From WLWS01 sp964639535 (GTDB taxonomy: Bacteria; Pseudomonadota; Gammaproteobacteria; Eutrophobiales; Eutrophobiaceae), in the NCBI GenBank assembly GCA_964639535.1, contig CAZXDV010000104.1:1-10032 (forward strand): DNA of 10,032 nucleotides, read 5' to 3'. The notes beneath the pieces were generated by a model, which worked only from the letters and a program-made list of their open reading frames with translations, had not been told where the DNA came from and searched no databases. Below, one piece after another: positions 1 to 6,473 of the stretch (the first letter of the stretch is position 1; each line of letters starts with the position of its first letter). Both the position numbers and the translations under genes were made by a program.

Positions 1-189
1 AAGGCCTATCTTGTAACCCTTAATCTTTCGACCCTCTCCCACTTTCCAGTCGACCCACGCTTTCTGGATGGCATAGGCCTCATCCATGGTGATATCCGGG
101 TAGCGTACGGACGTAGCTTCAAACTGGATTCGGTTCTTTTCAGCCTCGTTCAGACCGTAGGCCTCTTTTGCTATTTGCTCAGGTGTCAT
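1..189 (-). CDS. hpaH: 2-oxo-hept-4-ene-1,7-dioate hydratase, N-terminal part
   Basis: Only the first 63 residues are in the window; the gene continues past the left edge. The family adds water to 2-oxohept-4-ene-1,7-dioate in the meta-cleavage route for homoprotocatechuate (from 4-hydroxyphenylacetate), a cytoplasmic Mg-dependent step related to the MhpD 2-keto-4-pentenoate hydratases. Seen: an N-terminal helix, then YPDITMDEAYAIQKAWV (residues 30-46) and EGRKIKGYKIGL (52-63). These match, from memory, the enterobacterial HpaH pattern of a YPEITIEDAYAVQ-type segment followed by EGRTLKGHKIGLTS. The ATG at 189 is preceded by GGAGAG with about 7 nt spacing, so this start is firm. It begins 15 nt after the hpaR stop on the same strand, so the two are very likely cotranscribed, and the regulator next door supports the pathway assignment. 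A paralogous hydratase of another meta-cleavage pathway is possible because the active-site half is missing. Confidence 0.82.
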   Translation of the reverse strand, partial: MTPEQIAKEAYGLNEAEKNRIQFEATSVRYPDITMDEAYAIQKAWVDWKVGEGRKIKGYKIGL

Positions 190-204
190 TATTCTCTCTC
201 CGGT

Positions 205-636
205 TCAGGATTCTTCCCGGTTCTGGTGGATAAGCTGGTCCAGAGATTGAAACAAATCCTGCCAGCTATCCTCGCTAAAACTGGATCTCATCTGCGCGTA
301 TTCTGCTTCAACCAGCGGAATAATACGCTCGTAAAGGCGTCTTGCTTTCCTGGTTAACCAGACACAGGTCTTTCGACCATCATGCCTGTCTTTCCTGCGC
401 TCAACCAGCCCGTCCCTTTCAAGCCTATCGATGATCCCGGTCATACTTGGTTTGAGTATCATTGTTCGATCTGCCAGCTCCGAGGACTCAAGACCATTAT
501 CCTCCGCAAGCGCGCGGACAACGCGCCATTGCTGCTCGGTCAGACCCTGCTCGGTCAATATCGGTCGAAAACGCGTCATGCACCCCTCGCGCGCTCGCAG
601 TAGCATAAAAGGCAGGGAATGTTCGAAATCCAGCAT
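205..636 (-). CDS. hpaR: HpaR-type MarR-family transcriptional regulator
   Basis: Predicted repressor of homoprotocatechuate (4-hydroxyphenylacetate) degradation genes; HpaR proteins are MarR dimers that release DNA on binding an aromatic pathway compound. At 143 residues it has the usual MarR length. Seen: N-terminal dimerisation helix (about 5-28), the winged-helix core starting at LTEQQWRVVRALAE (32-45), the recognition-helix region LKPSMTGIIDRLERDGLVER (61-80), and the wing RKDRHDGRKTCVWLT (81-95), followed by C-terminal dimerisation helices. The LTEQQWR and MTGIIDRLERDGLV segments resemble E. coli HpaR closely. It lies directly upstream of hpaH on the same strand; in E. coli hpaR is instead divergent from the catabolic operon. 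The ATG at 636 has no clear Shine-Dalgarno and sits just below an AT-rich operator-like palindrome; the second Met (residue 11) has no better ribosome site. Autoregulation is likely (see the sites at 641-683). Confidence 0.85.
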   Translation of the reverse strand: MLDFEHSLPFMLLRAREGCMTRFRPILTEQGLTEQQWRVVRALAEDNGLESSELADRTMILKPSMTGIIDRLERDGLVERRKDRHDGRKTCVWLTRKARRLYERIIPLVEAEYAQMRSSFSEDSWQDLFQSLDQLIHQNREES

Positions 637-640
637 TTTG

Positions 641-652
641 TTAATATATTAA
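641..652. promoter_or_regulatory. Candidate HpaR operator, proximal site
   Basis: TTAATATATTAA is a perfect 12-bp palindrome 4 bp upstream of the hpaR start codon. It resembles the second palindrome at 664-675, with centres 23 bp apart, about two helical turns. AT-rich palindromes just upstream of their own gene are typical of MarR-family repressors. Binding is inferred; low-complexity AT sequence can produce such palindromes by chance. Confidence 0.45.
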
Positions 653-662
653 TTAATTTATT

Positions 663-676
663 GTTAACATATTAAC
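663..676. promoter_or_regulatory. Candidate HpaR operator, distal site
   Basis: GTTAACATATTAAC is a 14-bp inverted repeat with one mismatched base pair (12 of 14 bases symmetric). It shares the TTAA-NATA-TTAA layout of the site at 641-652. It lies just downstream of the TATAAT at 678-683 on the minus strand, so it would cover the predicted transcription start of hpaR. Occupancy there would block hpaR-hpaH transcription. Confidence 0.5.
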
Positions 677-677
677 T

Positions 678-683
678 ATTATA
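678..683 (-). promoter_or_regulatory. Putative -10 element of the hpaR-hpaH promoter
   Basis: Read on the minus strand this is a perfect TATAAT, about 40 bp upstream of the hpaR start. Transcription would begin near 668-671, inside the distal palindrome. No good TTGACA-like -35 is found 16-18 bp upstream, and there is no TGn extended -10, so the promoter may be weak or need an activator. The start point is inferred. Confidence 0.45.
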
Positions 684-691
684 CCCGTGAG

Positions 692-716
692 TGCAAGCAT
701 TTTTTGCCTGCTTGCA
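692..716. repeat. Inverted repeat upstream of the hpaR promoter
   Basis: TGCAAGCA (692-699) and TGCTTGCA (709-716) form a perfect 8-bp inverted repeat around a 9-nt T-rich loop. It covers the -35 region of the inferred hpaR promoter. It could be an activator or regulator site or a transcribed hairpin. It lacks the GC-rich stem followed by a T-run expected of a terminator serving either neighbouring gene. Confidence 0.45.
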
Positions 717-731
717 TGTGACGCCTGTCCA

Positions 732-798
732 GGCTGGATTCAGCCGTATACTGCCGCACGGAAGCGATTTGGCCATACCGGGAGTGCCCACCCGGTGG
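732..798. repeat. Two further short inverted repeats in the intergenic region
   Basis: GGCTG-gatt-CAGCC (732-745) and ACCGGG-agtgccca-CCCGGT (777-796) are perfect 5-bp and 6-bp inverted repeats. The second overlaps a smaller one, CCAC-CCG-GTGG (788-798). With the repeat at 692-716 they make this 236-bp gap between hpaR and the amidohydrolase gene rich in potential hairpins. I see no gene here: a GTG-initiated frame from 691 has no ribosome site. The role is unknown; it could be a relic of an interspersed repeat element. Confidence 0.35.
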
Positions 799-806
799 AT
801 TTTCGG

Positions 807-836
807 TTATCATTCGGCAGCATTAAAAATTATAAG
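807..836 (+). promoter_or_regulatory. Putative promoter of the amidohydrolase-cytochrome-FAH block
   Basis: TTATCA (807-812; 4 of 6 to TTGACA) and TATAAG (831-836; 5 of 6 to TATAAT) are separated by 18 bp. Transcription would start near 843, giving a leader of about 30 nt before the TTG start at 873. Judged by sigma-70 consensus only. Confidence 0.35.
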
Positions 837-872
837 AAATCTTGCTTGGTGTAATAATTTCAGGCCAATCTC

Positions 873-2309
873 TTGACACGCTTTGTTACTCTGACTATTC
901 GACTGGGGCTGCTAATCGGGTTTTTATCCGGAATGGCGGTGCTTGCTCTACTGGCTTCGATTCCCCTTGCAAAGATGGAGTCTACCCAGCACCTGCCCGC
1001 CATTGACAATACCCAGCCCCTTGCAATTGATAATGTCAATGTCATCACCATGGTGGGCAACAAGGTACTGCGCTCCAGGCAGATTGTTATTGAAAACGGC
1101 CGGATTAAGGATATTCGCCCTGCCGGTAGTCCGGTTGATGCCAACGTCGCTGTAGTTGATGCCAACGACGCCTGGATATTGCCGGGGCTTTTTGACATGC
1201 ACGCCCACGTGTATGACCGCAGCTACCAGGTACTCAGCCTGACCTATGGCGTGACAACGGTTCGCAACATGGCTGGATTTCCTTTTCATTTACGCTGGGC
1301 CGAGGAATTACGAAACGGCGAGTGGCTTGGAAGCAATATCCTCAATGCCTCCCCGATACTAAACAGCGTCGAAAATGCTGATCCCCTTGGACAGGTTGCC
1401 GTTAGTGGTCCGGAACATGCCAGGCAACTGGTAGCTCAATACAAGGATGAAGGCTGGGACTACATCAAGGTTTATGAAGACCTGCCTGCCGACACATTCA
1501 GGGCGATCCTGGAAGAGGCAAAAGCACAGGGACTCCCGGTGGTGGGACACATTCCCTACTCCGTCGTTGACGATGCCTACGAGCTTGCTGCCGAAATGCG
1601 TACACTTGAACACGCGGAAGAGATCTATGATGGCCCTCTCGATTACAGTTTCGACAGGAAAGAGCTGGAGAACACCGCACAACGCCTTGCCGAACTTGGT
1701 GCCACGGTAACACCGACGCTGATGATCTTTGACCAGCTAACTCAAATATCCAGCAGGAAAGAAGCATACCTGGACGAGTTACCCATGGAGTACATCAATC
1801 CACTGGTAAAAATCATCATGAACCACACGGACGGCAAGCGATGGCTTTCTGCCGATGATAAAATTGCCAGGCATAATGCCGAGCAAAACGAGTTTCATAA
1901 GCAAATTGTGCGTGGCTTGCAACGCCACCGGGTTAACATGGTGCTGGGTTCAGACTCCGGCGCAATCTATGCAATCCAGGGCTTGTCGACCCATGAAGAG
2001 ATGAACCTCATGGTAGAAGCCGGTCTTTCCCCATGGAGCGTACTTCGCACTGCAACCAGCAATGCCGCGAAGGCGGCAGGGGTAGATGACACCCACGGGA
2101 CCATCGAAATTGGCAAAACTGCCGATTTGCTCATGGTATGGGAAAACCCACTGTTTGACCTGTCCGTGCTGAGAGAACCCCGCGCTGTGGTAAAGAATGG
2201 ACAGTATCTTAATCGTGAAAGGATACTGGAGCTTCGAATTCTGTCTCTCAAACACTCCAGCCTGTACAACACGCTGGGTCGACTCCTTGAATTCCAGTTT
2301 TACAGGTAA
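873..2309 (+). CDS. Exported or membrane-anchored metal-dependent amidohydrolase
   Basis: Member of the amidohydrolase superfamily (imidazolonepropionase/prolidase-like group), TIM-barrel hydrolases that use one or two metal ions to cleave amide, peptide or lactam bonds. Of 478 residues, 7-33 form a hydrophobic signal or anchor segment, so the enzyme probably faces the periplasm. A small beta domain (about 51-105, with NVNVITMVGNKVLRSRQIVI) precedes the barrel. Metal and catalytic residues seen: H110 and H112 (FDMHAHV), K199 (YIKVYED, candidate carboxylated Lys), H226 (VVGHIP), H247 (LEHAEE) and D361 (LGSDSG). The tail GTIEIGKTADLLMVWENPL (409-427) is the usual closing beta domain. An in-frame TAA at 855-857 lies upstream; the TTG at 873 has CAGG 9 nt before it and keeps the whole hydrophobic segment. 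The first in-frame ATG, at residue 21, would cut that segment short. The multiheme cytochrome follows after 42 nt. The substrate cannot be read; dipeptides, cyclic amides or lactones are all possible. Confidence 0.8.
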   Translation: MTRFVTLTIRLGLLIGFLSGMAVLALLASIPLAKMESTQHLPAIDNTQPLAIDNVNVITMVGNKVLRSRQIVIENGRIKDIRPAGSPVDANVAVVDANDAWILPGLFDMHAHVYDRSYQVLSLTYGVTTVRNMAGFPFHLRWAEELRNGEWLGSNILNASPILNSVENADPLGQVAVSGPEHARQLVAQYKDEGWDYIKVYEDLPADTFRAILEEAKAQGLPVVGHIPYSVVDDAYELAAEMRTLEHAEEIYDGPLDYSFDRKELENTAQRLAELGATVTPTLMIFDQLTQISSRKEAYLDELPMEYINPLVKIIMNHTDGKRWLSADDKIARHNAEQNEFHKQIVRGLQRHRVNMVLGSDSGAIYAIQGLSTHEEMNLMVEAGLSPWSVLRTATSNAAKAAGVDDTHGTIEIGKTADLLMVWENPLFDLSVLREPRAVVKNGQYLNRERILELRILSLKHSSLYNTLGRLLEFQFYR

Positions 2310-2351
2310 TATTTACTGCCCGGGCAACTCCTGCCAGTGTAGAGTACCCCT

Positions 2352-4682
2352 ATGAGCCGTAATTATCTCTACCCATCCATCGTGGTACTGATCGCCACAA
2401 TGGTAAGCATTGCTTACTGGCTTACGCCCGGTACAACAAAAAATAGCGATGAAACGAAAAGCCACGTACCACTCGCAAGCGAACAACCGGTAACAGTTAG
2501 TCAGCCTGCCACCACTTCCTATTTAGCCGCAAGAGCAACTCATGTTGGCAGCCAGGCTTGCGCGGGCTGTCACATCGAACAATATGAAGCCTGGCAGGGT
2601 TCTCACCATGAGCTGGCAATGCTGGAAGCCAGCAGTGAAACTGTCCTGGGAAACTTTGACAATGCCAGGTTCAGCGACGAATTTATCGAAAGCTTTTTCT
2701 TTACCGCGGACAACAGGTTTTATATTCGCAGCATGGGGGTTGATGGAGAATTAAGCGATTTCCTGGTAACGCACACTTTCGGAATCGAACCACTGCAGCA
2801 ATACATCGTGTCATTCCCCGGCGGCCGCCGACAGGTATTTCCTGTGGCCTGGGACACGCAAAAAAATGAATGGTTTTTCCTGCAGGCTGACTTGAAACCA
2901 GGTGCACAGGAATGGATACACTGGAGCCGGGGTGCAATGAACTGGAATGGAATGTGTGCAGATTGCCATAGCACCGGGGTGGAAAAGAATTACAGCCAGA
3001 AAAATAATACCTACGACACCACCTTTACCGAGGTTAATGTTGGATGTGAGGCCTGCCACGGACCCGGAAGCCTGCACATACAGGCTATGAGCGAAGAGCG
3101 GGGAGCGCAGGAAGAGAGAGAGCTGTATATCGACATGTCCACCACCGAAGAAGCCCGAAACCTCGTTGACAAGTGCGGTCGCTGTCACTCAAGACGTCAA
3201 CAGCTCACGGCGAAATACCGGCATAACAGCAAGGACCTGCTGGATCACTATTTACCAGCCGCGCTGCGCTCAGATCTTTACCATGGCGATGGACAAATTG
3301 ATGAGGAAGTCTTTGTTTACGGGTCATACCTTCAAAGTCGCAAATACCAGTACGGCGTAGACTGCAGGAACTGTCATGATCCTCACAGTGCCAGGCTGAA
3401 ACAGGAAGGCAACAATGTCTGTACGGCGTGTCATTCGGCGCAAAGCTATGACGTCGAAGAACATCATCACCATGCCAATGCGGATATGGATAAGGCCGGC
3501 ATACAGTGCATCGACTGCCATATGCCAGGTAAATATTACATGGTGCGGGACTTCAGGCGAGATCATAGCTTTCGAGTACCTCGACCGGATCTTAGCGAGC
3601 AATACGGTACGCCCAACGCCTGCCAGCACTGCCATGCTGACCAGGGCGATCGCTGGGCCAGCGATGCGATTGATAAATGGTTTGGCGGTGAGCGTCGCGA
3701 TCATTATTCTGACCTGCTTCTGCAGGCAGCTTCGGGAGAAGAGGACCCTATTCAGCCGCTACTTGCGTTACTGCAGGACCAGCAGCAGCCGGAAATCGTG
3801 CGTGCGACGGCAGTCAACAACCTGTCACCTTTTATGCATGTACCCGAGGTTGGCAGGGCTGTTGCCGGGAAGCTGGCAGCCAGTTCATCCCTCGTTCGAA
3901 GCTATGCAGCAACGGCAGTATCCGCCCTGCCACTGGCGACAAGGCAACAACTACTGCTTCCGCTGCTGGACGACCCGGTGCGCGCTGTGAGAATTTCAGC
4001 GGCTGCAGGCCTGCTGGAAATCGACCCGGCCACCCTTACTGGGAAACCGAGGACACAGTTTATATCAGCAATATCAGAGTACCAGGCCTCGCTGGCCCAG
4101 AATGCCGATATCCCATCAGGACGTTACCAGCAGGCCCTCGCTTATCATCGCCAGGGGCAATTTACCCAGGCGGAGGCTGGCTACCTGGAGACCCTGGAAA
4201 TCGACGATCATTTTAATGCAGCCAGGCTTAACCTGGCCCAGCTCTACTACCAGCAGCAACGCCTTGGAGAAGTAGAGAATGTTTACCTGCAAGTCATTGA
4301 ACAGGAGCCAGCATCCGGCCAGGCATATTATTCTCTTGGATTGCTTTATGCCGAACAGGGGAAGCTGGACGAGGCAAAAGACTATCTCGAACAGGCTGCG
4401 GAGAAAGGCAGCAACCCGCGCGCATGGTACAACCTTGCGGTCCTTCACCATCAGCAGGAAGATACGGCGACGGCTGAAGAATTTTATCTGCAAGCCCTTT
4501 CTGCATCTCCGCTTGAGCCTGATTTCCTGCAGGGCATTTACAGCCTGTATGCACAGCAGCAACAATGGAATAAGCTGGAGAAGTTGATTGACGATTCACT
4601 GCTTTTTTCACCCCGAAATCGTCAGCTCCTTGAAATGAAGCTCTCCATAAATAACCAACGATCAAGCCAATCACCGAGGTAA
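2352..4682 (+). CDS. Octaheme cytochrome c with HEAT-like and TPR repeats
   Basis: A 776-residue periplasmic electron-transfer protein. Residues 9-26 form an N-terminal signal or anchor segment, followed by a low-complexity linker. The heme part (about 65-440) has eight CxxCH motifs, starting at C70, C202, C232, C275, C338, C357, C386 and C424; spacing resembles the cytochrome c554/paired-CXXCH superfamily. A His-rich run (371-374) lies between motifs six and seven and could supply axial ligands. Residues about 467-560 look like HEAT-type helical repeats (IVRATAVNNL, LVRSYAATAVSAL, AVRISAAAGLLE). Residues 591-757 hold about five TPRs, for example AYYSLGLLYAEQGKLDEAKDYLEQA (658-682, quoted in part: LYAEQGKLDEA). 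No CxxCK of NrfA-type nitrite reductase is seen. The repeats suggest docking to a partner. The ATG at 2352 has only a weak ribosome site. The gene sits between the amidohydrolase (42 nt) and FAH (4 nt) genes. Whether it is an oxidoreductase or a pure electron carrier is not visible. Confidence 0.85.
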   Translation: MSRNYLYPSIVVLIATMVSIAYWLTPGTTKNSDETKSHVPLASEQPVTVSQPATTSYLAARATHVGSQACAGCHIEQYEAWQGSHHELAMLEASSETVLGNFDNARFSDEFIESFFFTADNRFYIRSMGVDGELSDFLVTHTFGIEPLQQYIVSFPGGRRQVFPVAWDTQKNEWFFLQADLKPGAQEWIHWSRGAMNWNGMCADCHSTGVEKNYSQKNNTYDTTFTEVNVGCEACHGPGSLHIQAMSEERGAQEERELYIDMSTTEEARNLVDKCGRCHSRRQQLTAKYRHNSKDLLDHYLPAALRSDLYHGDGQIDEEVFVYGSYLQSRKYQYGVDCRNCHDPHSARLKQEGNNVCTACHSAQSYDVEEHHHHANADMDKAGIQCIDCHMPGKYYMVRDFRRDHSFRVPRPDLSEQYGTPNACQHCHADQGDRWASDAIDKWFGGERRDHYSDLLLQAASGEEDPIQPLLALLQDQQQPEIVRATAVNNLSPFMHVPEVGRAVAGKLAASSSLVRSYAATAVSALPLATRQQLLLPLLDDPVRAVRISAAAGLLEIDPATLTGKPRTQFISAISEYQASLAQNADIPSGRYQQALAYHRQGQFTQAEAGYLETLEIDDHFNAARLNLAQLYYQQQRLGEVENVYLQVIEQEPASGQAYYSLGLLYAEQGKLDEAKDYLEQAAEKGSNPRAWYNLAVLHHQQEDTATAEEFYLQALSASPLEPDFLQGIYSLYAQQQQWNKLEKLIDDSLLFSPRNRQLLEMKLSINNQRSSQSPR
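4676..4680 (+). promoter_or_regulatory. Ribosome binding site of the FAH-family gene
   Basis: GAGGT lies 6 nt before the ATG at 4687 and inside the last codons of the cytochrome gene, ending in its TAA stop. This fixes the FAH start and indicates translational coupling of the two genes. Confidence 0.7.
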
Positions 4683-4686
4683 ATTC

Positions 4687-5523
4687 ATGCGTTTTGTTAG
4701 CTACCTGTACAAGGAAACGAGCAGCTGGGGCGTGCTGGACGGCCGCGACATCATTGACCTGTCACATACAGCCGCTTCCATGAAAGAAGCAATAGAGAAA
4801 AACAGGCTTCCCCATTCCATTGAGCAGGCCAGTGGTGAAAAAGCGCCGCTGTCGCTGGACCAGGTAAGCTTGCTGCCTCCTGTCACGAACCCCACGAGGA
4901 TACTCTGTGTTGGCCAGAATTATGTCGCACATCGTGATGAAATGGGTGGTGCGACCACGACACATCCCCTGATATTTACTCGTTACCCCTCTTCTATCGT
5001 TGGTCATCAACAGGACATCATAAAACCGGCTGAAAGCGGGCAATTCGACTATGAAGGAGAACTTGCTGTAATCATTGGCAAGCGCGGAAGGCGCATTACA
5101 GCAGGATCTGCGCTTGAGCACATTGCCGGCTACAGTTGCTTCATGGATGGTTCAGCACGGGATTTCCAGGTTCACACTACCCAGTACATCCCCGGTAAAA
5201 ATTTTGACGAGAGCGGCAGTTTTGGCCCATGGATGCTTGCGTCCAGCGCAATGCCCGAACCGAATAGTGGTATCACCCTTGAAACCCGCCTGAATGACGA
5301 GCTCGTTCAGCAGACAACAACTGACCTGATGATTTTTGATGTCCCGGCGATTATTGCCTACCTGTCGACCTTCACCACGCTGGAGCCGGGAGATGTCATC
5401 GCAACCGGGACACCGGGCGGCGTAGGGTACAAGAGAGATCCACAACTTTTTATGAAAGCGGGTGACAAGATAGAAGTCACAATCGAAGGTCTTGCTACAT
5501 TATCGAACGTCGTCAGGGATTAG
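4687..5523 (+). CDS. Fumarylacetoacetate hydrolase (FAH) family enzyme
   Basis: A cytoplasmic Mg- or Mn-dependent enzyme of 278 residues acting on beta-diketo or 2-oxo acids: hydrolysis of acylpyruvates, decarboxylation or isomerisation of meta-cleavage products (HpaG-like), or related steps. Seen: a small N-terminal domain (1-65), the GQNYVAHRDEM segment (76-86), the acidic metal-ligand motif DYEGELAV (121-128, E123 and E125), D154 in FMDGSARDFQ, GKNFDESGSFGPW (170-182), and the closing TGTPGGVG (240-247). These are hallmark motifs of the FAH fold and all are intact. The length suits a single-domain member, not the duplicated HpaG of E. coli. It starts 4 nt after the octaheme cytochrome with a strong overlapping ribosome site, so it is cotranscribed. 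An HpaG-like isomerase role is possible because hpaR-hpaH are nearby, but this gene is on the other strand in another operon, so I leave the substrate open. Confidence 0.85.
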   Translation: MRFVSYLYKETSSWGVLDGRDIIDLSHTAASMKEAIEKNRLPHSIEQASGEKAPLSLDQVSLLPPVTNPTRILCVGQNYVAHRDEMGGATTTHPLIFTRYPSSIVGHQQDIIKPAESGQFDYEGELAVIIGKRGRRITAGSALEHIAGYSCFMDGSARDFQVHTTQYIPGKNFDESGSFGPWMLASSAMPEPNSGITLETRLNDELVQQTTTDLMIFDVPAIIAYLSTFTTLEPGDVIATGTPGGVGYKRDPQLFMKAGDKIEVTIEGLATLSNVVRD

Positions 5524-6423
5524 CTACCTTCCCCGCACATGACTTTTGTGTTCGTGCCTGACGTTAAGAAAGTTCCCGGTAAAGATTACAAGAGCACCCA
5601 GTAGTACAAACAGGTCCAGCGCTTCCTGGTAAAAAAGGAAAGCCACTATCATGATGAACGGCAAGCGTAGAAAGTCCAGGGGTATCATCAGGCTGGCATC
5701 GGCAATTGTTAGCGCGCGGCTCAAACAATAGTGAGCCGATAGTGACAGGAGCGCCAGCAGCACCAACCACAACCAGGCCACACCCATGGGTGTGACCCAA
5801 GTATAGACAGCCAGGGGTAGCGCCAGAGGAATTTGAACCAGGGCCATAAAGAACAGGATCTGCAAGGGTGATTCTTCAACAGTTAACTTGCTGGTAAAGA
5901 TGTGGGACAGCGCAAAGAAAAAGGCGCAACAAAGGACGGCAATCGACGCCGAATTTATTGGCACGAGACCCGGTCGAAGTACGATGAGCACACCCAGTAG
6001 CCCCAGTACCAGTGCAACCAGCTTCCAGGTAGTTATCCTCTCACCGAGCATGATACTGGCCAGCAGAAGGGTCCAGATTGGCGTGGTAAATTCGATGGCA
6101 AACACCTTGGCGAGGGGCAAAAGGGTAATACCGTAAAACCAGGCTAGCTGGGCAATGTAATGGGATATGTTTCGCACCAGGTGCTTTCCCGGGTGCCGCG
6201 TTGTTGGAATGCTCTTTTGCTGCCTGGAAACAAATGGCAACAGTATCATCATGCTGAACAGGGCCCTGAAAAAAACCATTTCATAGGTGCTGACAGCAGG
6301 CGATAACTCTCTTGCAGCAATAGCGATACTGGACAGGGACAGTACAGTGCCAATCATCCACAACGAACCGCTGAGCACAGGGCTCTTCCTGTTTGAAGCC
6401 TGTTCCTGGTCTTCTCTCGACAT
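5524..6423 (-). CDS. EamA/DMT-family inner-membrane permease
   Basis: A 299-residue transporter of the drug/metabolite superfamily, which exports or exchanges small metabolites such as amino acids, polyamines or drugs. About ten hydrophobic segments are visible in two EamA repeats (roughly 19-149 and 160-287). The conserved end of the first repeat is clear: LPLAKVFAIEFTTPIWTLLL (102-121), then LGERITTWKLVALVLGLLGV (126-145) and LRPG. The C-terminus is basic and His-rich. The ATG at 6423 has AGGA 4 nt upstream. Its TAG stop directly abuts the TAG stop of the FAH gene with no base between, and its start is 50 nt from the divergent formamidase-family gene. It therefore sits alone between two forward catabolic blocks, which suggests, without proving, that it moves a substrate or product of these enzymes. 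Substrate specificity cannot be predicted in this family from sequence. Confidence 0.82.
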   Translation of the reverse strand: MSREDQEQASNRKSPVLSGSLWMIGTVLSLSSIAIAARELSPAVSTYEMVFFRALFSMMILLPFVSRQQKSIPTTRHPGKHLVRNISHYIAQLAWFYGITLLPLAKVFAIEFTTPIWTLLLASIMLGERITTWKLVALVLGLLGVLIVLRPGLVPINSASIAVLCCAFFFALSHIFTSKLTVEESPLQILFFMALVQIPLALPLAVYTWVTPMGVAWLWLVLLALLSLSAHYCLSRALTIADASLMIPLDFLRLPFIMIVAFLFYQEALDLFVLLGALVIFTGNFLNVRHEHKSHVRGR

Positions 6424-6460
6424 TCTATCCTGATTATGTGAAGGTTATATGCTACAACGT

Positions 6461-6466
6461 GGGAGG
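6461..6466 (+). promoter_or_regulatory. Ribosome binding site deciding the formamidase-family start
   Basis: GGGAGG, 7 nt before the ATG at 6474, is a near-ideal Shine-Dalgarno. It favours this ATG over an in-frame TTG at 6393, which would overlap the divergent permease gene and put about 27 non-signal residues in front of the signal peptide. Confidence 0.75.
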
Positions 6467-6473
6467 CATCTTT

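Noticed and set aside
691..876. A 61-residue GTG-initiated frame in the intergenic region
   Set aside because: No ribosome site, low hydrophobic or domain content, overlap with inverted repeats and a candidate promoter, and it runs into the next gene in another frame.
2317..2326. Perfect palindrome TGCCCGGGCA between the amidohydrolase and cytochrome genes
   Set aside because: It is only 10 bp with no loop and no T-run, so it is not a terminator; one such site is expected by chance at this GC content.
3324..3704. Antisense frame over the heme-binding region
   Set aside because: It is the complement of a stretch with four CxxCH motifs in the real frame and has no independent support.
4116..4565. 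A 149-residue antisense frame over the TPR region
   Set aside because: It lies opposite strongly supported TPR coding sequence and has Cys-, Leu- and Arg-rich shadow composition without a domain.
2352..4682. Possible NrfA nitrite reductase or hydroxylamine oxidoreductase
   Set aside because: No CxxCK motif and no evident catalytic Tyr cross-link signature can be recognised; the HEAT and TPR repeats are not part of those enzymes. Only the superfamily resemblance is kept.
4687..5523. Firm assignment of the FAH gene as hpaG
   Set aside because: It is single-domain, on the opposite strand and in another operon from hpaR-hpaH; FAH substrates cannot be told apart by the motifs visible here.
6393..6473. 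An upstream TTG start for the formamidase-family gene
   Set aside because: It overlaps the divergent permease start, lacks a ribosome site and adds residues ahead of a clear signal peptide; the ATG at 6474 has GGGAGG at ideal spacing.
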